Source: Ilex aquifolium
Lineage: Eukaryota > Streptophyta > Magnoliopsida > Aquifoliales > Aquifoliaceae
DNA length: 64,000 nucleotides
NCBI GenBank assembly: GCA_951799425.1
Contig: OX637405.1
Coordinates: forward strand, 19,007,089 to 19,071,088
Direction of reading: 5' to 3'
A model generated the notes under the pieces. It was not told the origin of the DNA. It saw only the letters and a list, made by a program, of their open reading frames with translations, and did not search any database. Below are positions 49,701 through 57,600 of the stretch, piece after piece. The stretch's first letter is position 1. Every line of letters starts with the position of its first letter. Made by a program: the position numbers and the translations under genes.

Positions 49701-51599
49701 TGTATCTTTAACCGAAATCAAATCTTTTTCAACACTTCTTTTGCACTCATCCAATAGTGTAGTTCTTGCTTTTTCATAGTTGGGAGCCTTGTAACCTTTT
49801 GGTCCTCTATTTATAGCTGAAATCATCTCATTGAATTGAGGATTTCTCAACACATTGAATGGGATTCCATTAGCATATAATCCCCTCATGACCTTCAAGT
49901 TAACCATGTCTCGATCCATTATTTTGAATGCATCTTCAATTGATCTCGTCATCGGCGAATGTTGCCCGCTTCATCAATGTAGAATTTTTCAGGGATGAAG
50001 AAACTCCTAGGGCCTGTTTGGTTTGCATCTCTAAAAACAGTATCCGAAAATAGCTTTTGAGAAGAGTTTTATAAAAGTGTTTCTGAGACGAAGAACTTAT
50101 TTGATTAGATGATTTCAAAAACAATTTTACAAAATAGAAAAAAGTAAAATCTGTTTGGATAGATGATTTCATATAAAATTATTTTAATATATTAGACTTG
50201 ATAAAATAAAAAGAGAAAAATTAGCTATTGATTGAACTGTGTTGTCGGAGCTTCGTCAGAGTAATCCCAGATCTAAAAATCCAGTTGCCGGAGAAGATAA
50301 ACCAATATCCATCATTCTAATAAGCTGAACCTAGTTGCCGGAATAGACAAACCAATATCTAAAACCCAGATCTGAAAACCAAAATCTGAAACCCAGATCT
50401 AAAAATCAAGATCTGAAAAGACAAAGAAGACAATCTCGTCGTCGGAGAAGACGAAGAGGAAGATGATCTCGCCGGAGCGTCACCTGGATTCGCCGAAGTG
50501 GAGAGAAAGAAAGTCAGAGAGAGAACGTCTGGGAGGGAGAGACTAGCAAAAAAAAAAAAAACTTTTTATACCATGCCATGTTTTGCTGCTAAGGAGGTTT
50601 GAAGGGGAGACCTCATTAAAGAGTTTAGAGCTGTTTCTCTTATTTTCTATTTTGACTTAAAGACTAGAGAACATCTAAATGTTCTCTAGTTTTTGTTCTC
50701 AATTACCACTTTTTTTGGAATTTTTTTTTGGAAATTACTGTCCAAACTGCATCTCAAGAGTTTTACTGTTTTTGAGAACAGAAAACTGTTTTGTACTCTT
50801 TCTCGCAATTTTGCATATTCAGTCAAATTATTCATCAACGCTTAGCATCGTTTAATTTCTGCTTTTTTTCTGGGTGGGGCACCAAAAAAGTGGTAATGCA
50901 TTCGAGTATACGAACTTGTAAATTTATCACCGCAATGCTTACATGACCAACTCTTTGATCCCCTGGATTTTTTTCCTTGTGCTGCACCAATAAGATTGAC
51001 TTCATTTAGTAATGGTTTCAATTTTGCATCAACTTGTAATTGATCTTCTTGTGTGCGAATTTTTTGTGGTTGCCTAGTGTTATCTTCTTCCGTTACTTCA
51101 ATATGTTCGACTTCTTGTTTATCAGCAGAATCATCTAAATTCTGAATATTAATTCCAAATTATTCTTCAACCTGAGAAGAGTCTTGTTCTTTCCTCATTT
51201 TCCCCAAAACTATTTTTTTAAGTAACAAAAATTCAGTACAGTAAAGAGATATAGAATGAATAATGGGTAGCAGAAAGAGAGAGAAAAAAAGAGAGGCAAT
51301 ATAGAGTTGTAGGGTAAAAATCTGAAAATATATATATTGCTGCCAGGCAGCCTACAATAGTTGCGTACAAAAAGTTGTAGACTTACAATAAGGCAGGTTG
51401 CTTAATTGATAGACTTATGAGTATTTTTAATTTTTTATCCAAAGTGTTATCACATGTCTTATAAAATAAAAGGCTTCTTTCGTCTTTTCACCAAAAATAA
51501 TACCAGTTGGAGTGTAGGACATGTTTTTGTCTTTTTATGATTACATGTTTTCAAAATACATCATCAGTCGGTTCTTCCAATTTAGCAATTACTATAGAC

Positions 51600-51633
<34 letters not shown>

Positions 51634-54600
51634 CAAACGGGAAGAACACAAACGTCCAAGCAGAGAGACAGATAAAGAGGGAGAGATTGATCGATCTGCG
51701 AGATGCGAAGTCGACGGAGAGAGAGATAGAGATTTGCGATGGGAACCACACCAAACTCGAACCAGTCTTCGATGGGAACCAAGCATTCTGTGCAACGGGA
51801 AGCAGTGTTCGTTGGAGATTGTCAATCGAGGCAAACAAACGCAATCCATAGCACTTTTCAATGTAGTAATCCGAAAAGCTGTGGGATCCATCGGGTATGT
51901 AACCTAATCTTCATTCTTCACTCGGTTTGACTTATTATAGCTTAATCTGTGCAATTTCTGATATTTACAATGATTTGGTTTGATATGAGTTTAGGGCTTA
52001 TATTGGGGATCTGAGTTTGAGATTCTGAGTTTTGATTTAGTGATTGATTTGATAGGGGTCGGAGATTTGAGAGATCCAGGTCGCGAACGACCCACGTTTG
52101 AGGTCGTGCGACCCAGATCGGGGATCGTAGGAGGTTGTACGTTTTTTGGTAACCCTGGTTCTGATTCCTTTAATTAGTCGCAATCACTTTGTGAATACAC
52201 TACAGTGAGACGATCTTACTTGTCTGAAACTAGAAAATACTATTTTTTGTTGTTATTATTAATAAAGTTTTTAAAATTGTGATCATCCCTTCAATCGATG
52301 TGGAAGACAATAGGTTTGCATTGTAGGATCGAATTGAGAATTGTAAGATCCAACGAACTGAGAAAATGAGATGAAAATCATATGCAGTGTTCAATTATAA
52401 ATACTTAATTTACACATTATCTAACAACTTAAGCTTTTAGACGATCTGGTCGTTTAATATGGTATCAGGAGGGCCTATGTTCGAATGTTGCTGCCACCAT
52501 GATTATTACAAGATTTTCAGGTGCTAGGCCTAGAATTTAGCCCGTACATGAGGGGCGTGTTGAAATATAAATATTTAATTTACACTCTCTCTAACAGTTT
52601 AAGTTTTTAGATGAGTTGGTGGTTTAATATGCAACAATACAAAATTCTTGAGAATAAGAATTAAACAAGTCTGGTATATATGCAAATAGAAATATTCTGA
52701 CAAACATAAAACTTAGAGATATAATTAAAGTTTGAAGAACTCCAAAATCTCATCATTGAAAAGAGTTGAAAATTAAAGGTGGGTTGTTAATCTTTGTGAG
52801 ATTTTGCAAAAAGGAATAGGAGATTCGAAGTCAGAGAAAGAGAAATATAGAGGAGAGACTAAAAAGTTGAGAGACTGTTGAATGCACAACTTTGACTATT
52901 TGACATCCTCCCCCCCCCCCCAAAAAAAAAAAAAAAAAAAAAAAAACAAGCAGAAGGGAATGAAAATGGAAGGTTTCTATCTCCCCAAGAGAAGAGATCG
53001 TTGTTTTCAACCTTTTCACATTAGAGAGAACAGGAGGAGAGCTTTTGGTAAGAAAAATGAATTTTTATTGCTTTTCTTATACTTTGAAATTCTCTAGTAG
53101 ACTGACAATTATACGATACAATAACATTTTGATTGAGTCCATTTACCCTAGTTAAGTCACATCCACTATTTGTACAAGTGTAGACATTTATGACCAATAA
53201 ACCCATCACATAATAGTATCTTGGAACTTACTAGCATCCTACCTCATGGCATCATATGCTTGAATAAACTATTAAAGATTCCCAAAAATAATAGTTCTCA
53301 CATATCTGTAGTTGACTAATCATGCTCAAAAACCTTTAATATACTTACAACGGCAGAAGACCACAATAACACGTTCATAATGTCTCTTCGTTGTAGGCAT
53401 TCGATACTAACTATAAATATCATCTCAAATTAAAACTCTTTCTAATTTAGGTTGAATTAGAATGTTTCTAATTCTCCCTTTATGAAGAACAATTAATATA
53501 TTTATATTAATTTTATTTTTTGGGCTTCTACTAATCATGAGTGACACCTAGCAGCATATCATGATCAACCTCCGGATAACACGAAGTAGGTAAAGAACCA
53601 TGCAATTCAATCATTCTATCACACAATGTCCCAATTGAATTACTAGGGTATGAAATTACTATCAAACTCCTAATTCAATCTTATGTGTTCGATCTTAGGA
53701 TTATAACTCTTAATGATCAATTAGAAACCCTTTTTCTAATTGTCATTCTAAAGTTATAGTTATGCAACATATTCTAATTAGCCAAGGACTCCTTGAGTCA
53801 TATCTCAGAAGATCACATAGGACATTCTCCCTTTATTTACTAAGGGTAATAGATTTCATATTGTACACTCATAAGTCTCCATTCATGTCTAACTATGTCC
53901 AACAATACATATCGAAGTTACATAGTTAGTATATGAATATGTTGTATAGTTAAAGTATAGAAGTTCATGCACAAGACAACCATGGTGTCTCAAGTCTAAG
54001 GATCAGTTGCATAACTATAACTTTAGGATTTAACATTGACAAGTATGTAAAACTCCATATGAAAAATTCTACGTTAGTCAATGGTCACGTTTAATATGCT
54101 TGTTCTCTAACAAGCACCCACACACCTACTTCAGTGTTCCCACACTAGTGACTTGGACGTGTCACCTCATATCAAATACGAGTAAACATAGTGTATGCTA
54201 GTCTATCCGGATTACATAATGCCCACATAGTAATCCTATGACTAGGAACATTTAAAAGTTAAGTATTAAAAAATATGTCTCCTATTCTCAAATTCTTGAG
54301 AAACTATGTTCTTAACTTATACTCTATGAACTATATCATATATATTAAAATGAAATAAACCAGAAACATGATAAATAAACTTGCACTTTTATTTAATTAA
54401 GTAATGAATGCTGTTGGGACAATCTCAAAACATCATCTATATGATTGGTGTTAGAGCATACTATTAACATCTTGGACTGTGGATCTTGCACAACACAACC
54501 AGAAGGAGAGAACCGAACCAAAATTCCAGAATCAAACAATTGACTAATTGAAATTAAATTTAAGGTGAGCTGAGAATATAATACACATCGGGAAGTGTGA

Positions 54601-57600
54601 GTTGGGTAGAAATAGCTGTCACAACACCAACCAAAGACATTTGAGTGCCATTGGTTGAAATGACTAATACTTATGGAGGCGAGACTATAGAGGCAAATAA
54701 GGAGAAATCATTGATCATGTGATGCGTGGCATTAGAGTGAATGACCTAGGCGGTTCGAGATATACTTGAAGGACTTGAAGTGAACGAACTTATTGTGGGA
54801 GAAACTGTGAGAGCACCAGGCTAATTGAGAGAAAGAAGCTTTGCAACTGATCAACAATCATAGTTAGACTGGGAGCTAATGGTGATGACTTATCCACTAG
54901 TTAGACTGGGAGCTACAACGGCTGTGTGACGATCTGTAGGCCTAAATTGCTGATTTAGGGACCCCTTAACATTCTTAGTCACCAATTTCGGGCACTGGGC
55001 CTTCCAGATACTTATGGAGGCGAGACTATAGAGGCAAATAAGGAGAAATCATTGATCATGTGATGCGTGGCATTACAGTGAATGACCCAGGCGGTTCGAG
55101 ATATACTTGAAGGACTTGAAGTGAACGAACTTACTGTGGGAGAAACTGTGAGAGCACCAGGCTAATTGAGAGAAAGAAGCTTTGCAACTGATCAACAATC
55201 ATAGTCAGACTGGGAGCTAATGGTGATGACTTATCCACTGGTAGTACTACAACGGCTGTGTGACGATCTGTAGGCCTAAATGGCTGATTTAGGGACCCCT
55301 TAACATTCTTATTCACCAATTTCGGGCACTGGGCCTTCCAGTGGTCCTTCTCATGACAAAAGCTACAATAATCGGCTTGACCTTGGTACTTGTTTTGTAA
55401 ATTAGAATGCGCCTTTGGGGGTACGACCAGTACAGTTTGATTAGATAGTCAAAGAAGGTCCTTTCCAGAAAGAGTCTTAACATGGACCTCTGTAGCTCAT
55501 TAATTACTGCATCAATAGATGGTAGTTGATGACGATGAAGAATAGAGCCATGAAGCCCCCTCAAAATCATCTCCGAGTGCCATCAATAATTTTACCAATT
55601 GCTACTCCTCTTTAAAGGAGTGGTATGCCATATTAGTGCGCAGTTCAGCGGGGTCAGTGACTATCCAGTTATAGCTGAGCAAAATTTCTGTATGTTCCTA
55701 TGACGTTGATGTGTAGCTCTAATTTCATGTTCAAGTTGATATCTTCTTTCAAAATTGGACTGAACGAATAAAGTAGCTAAATAGTCCCAAATTTCTTTGG
55801 CAGTAGTAAACTTTAACCGAATGAACACCAATAGTCTGATCAACAGAGTTCTTAATCCAGGTAATAATCTTGGCATTGTTGATGTCCCACTGGTTCTTCA
55901 CATTAGCATACATTTCTGCCATAGCGTTTATAAAAGCTGTCACAACACTATTAACATAGCTCCATATGTCTTTATCAAGCAAATTTTTTTTTCATGACAT
56001 AAGCCTAATAATTATAATTTCCACTGGTTACTTTTACACTGATAGCCTACAGAGAATCGGAATTACCACTCGCCGTAACCAGATCATGATAAATCAAATC
56101 CAAGATCAAAGCTTGCAAACAAAATTATGCCTAGTAGAATAACAGCAAAGCAGGACACAATCAGCAGTGAAGTCAACCAACGAAAGTCTTCAAGCCAAAA
56201 GAAATAACACCAACAGTACACAAAAGGAGAGAAGAAACAACACCTCAGACGATCAACACAGCCCTGCGAGGAGAGAAGAAGAGGAACCAGCGAGCCAAGG
56301 AGAGAAGAGGAACCAGTGACAACGAAACCGGATCTCCTCACAGTGCAGCAAACCAGAAGCAGTGAACCTGAAGCAACGAACTGATTTTCGCAGCAGAACA
56401 GTCAGACTTTCGCCCCAAATTACTTCAAATTCCATCGAATCGCTTCCCCAAACACAAAGAGGCTCGATTCGTACTGTGTCCAAGGGATTTGAACCAAAAA
56501 AATCAACAAAATCCAACCCATATTTCAGATCTCAAAAATAGCCGAAAATTACCCCCAAAATATTTGAAAAATCAGAAACTCAACAATTGGAGTTGTACCA
56601 CGATGTTACCTATGAAAAATCGAGCAAAGAGGTAGTTCCAGAGTGCTGATGTCATCTGTCAGAGAGATGACGTCAGCCCTAGCTCCAAATTTCAGCTCTA
56701 AATTTGATGAATACCACTGTTGTGCAATCCATGTTTAAAGAGTGGAACATGCTCAAATACCTTGTAAATTTTGATCAACTAAAGAAGAGAAAAGAGGGAA
56801 GAATATGTTAAAGCTCCATTAATCTGTCATAATCAATACCCTAAGATACATAGTAGATGCCCTTATATAGTAGGATAATATAAAACAAGGTAAATGACTA
56901 AACTATCCATAATACTAATACTAAAATAATAAAATACTAAAATATTATAACATGGTGGGTGTATTATAAGTTTTTTTTGGGTACTTCTTAAAATTAGCAT
57001 TTATTTTTTACAAAAAGTAGCGGTTATTTAACAGTTTTTGTTTTTTTTGGGCCTTTTTCGTATCTGGGTTTGTTCCTTTTTCTTCCAAATTTGGTAGTAT
57101 TATAGTAATACACATATGCACAAATAAGTGTATAATAATTTCTGTACTAAGATATACATAGATAGCTTTTGCAAAAATTGTAATGAATCATTTTTTCACT
57201 TTATTGACAAAATTGTTTTTTCACTTAAAAAACACTTTACCAAAAAACTGTCAATTAGAGGCGAAGCCTTTCCCCCTTTCTCCACTATTTTGCAATTTAG
57301 TTATTGAGACATTGTCACTTTTCAGATTACCAAACATTCCAACTCAAGCCCAAAAACCATCGCAGCTCCACTTCCTGAAGAGCAATCCCTTTTTCCTCAA
57401 TCTCAGAGCTCCAGAAAAGGAGTTCCCAATCCATTGCGCACAGCCTACATCAACCTACAAAGAGAAGCTCACTTGTGGCTTCTCTTCTTGATACAACCAG
57501 GTGATTTCTTGCTGAACCTGACCCAGAAACCTTTCTGCTTAGTTGTCCCTTCTATCATAATGAAAATTCCGAATTTTTCCATTTCCTATGCATGACTTGG

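Larger units (their letters stand above)
47439..52157 (-). mobile_element. hAT transposon, 4719 bp, with decayed transposase gene
   Basis: A perfect 8-bp target duplication GTTCTGAT flanks it (47431-47438 and 52158-52165). The terminal inverted repeats are CAAGGTTACC at the left and the complement CAGGGTTACC at the right. The subterminal regions are GC-rich (47450-47560 and 52080-52140). The minus-strand transposase gene (47988-51198) has a BED zinc finger, DUF659, an RNase H-like core and a hAT dimerisation region. A further element at about 50015-50787 splits it. The hAT superfamily call is secure; the family is unknown. Confidence 0.93.
54440..56952 (-). mobile_element. copia element H, 5' part (LTR, gag, protease start)
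   Basis: The 5' LTR is 56763-56952 and the decayed primer site GGTATTTGAGC lies at 56751-56762. Gag and a protease-like region follow to about 54440. Integrase, RT and 3' LTR are missing. The LTR resembles those of E and F, so the three belong to one lineage. It carries a 341-bp tandem duplication. Antisense to the host gene in intron 5. Confidence 0.75.

Noticed and set aside
51507..51930. Overlapping frames around the (GA)n repeat
   Set aside because: They are low-complexity translations of a microsatellite in the hAT leader region.
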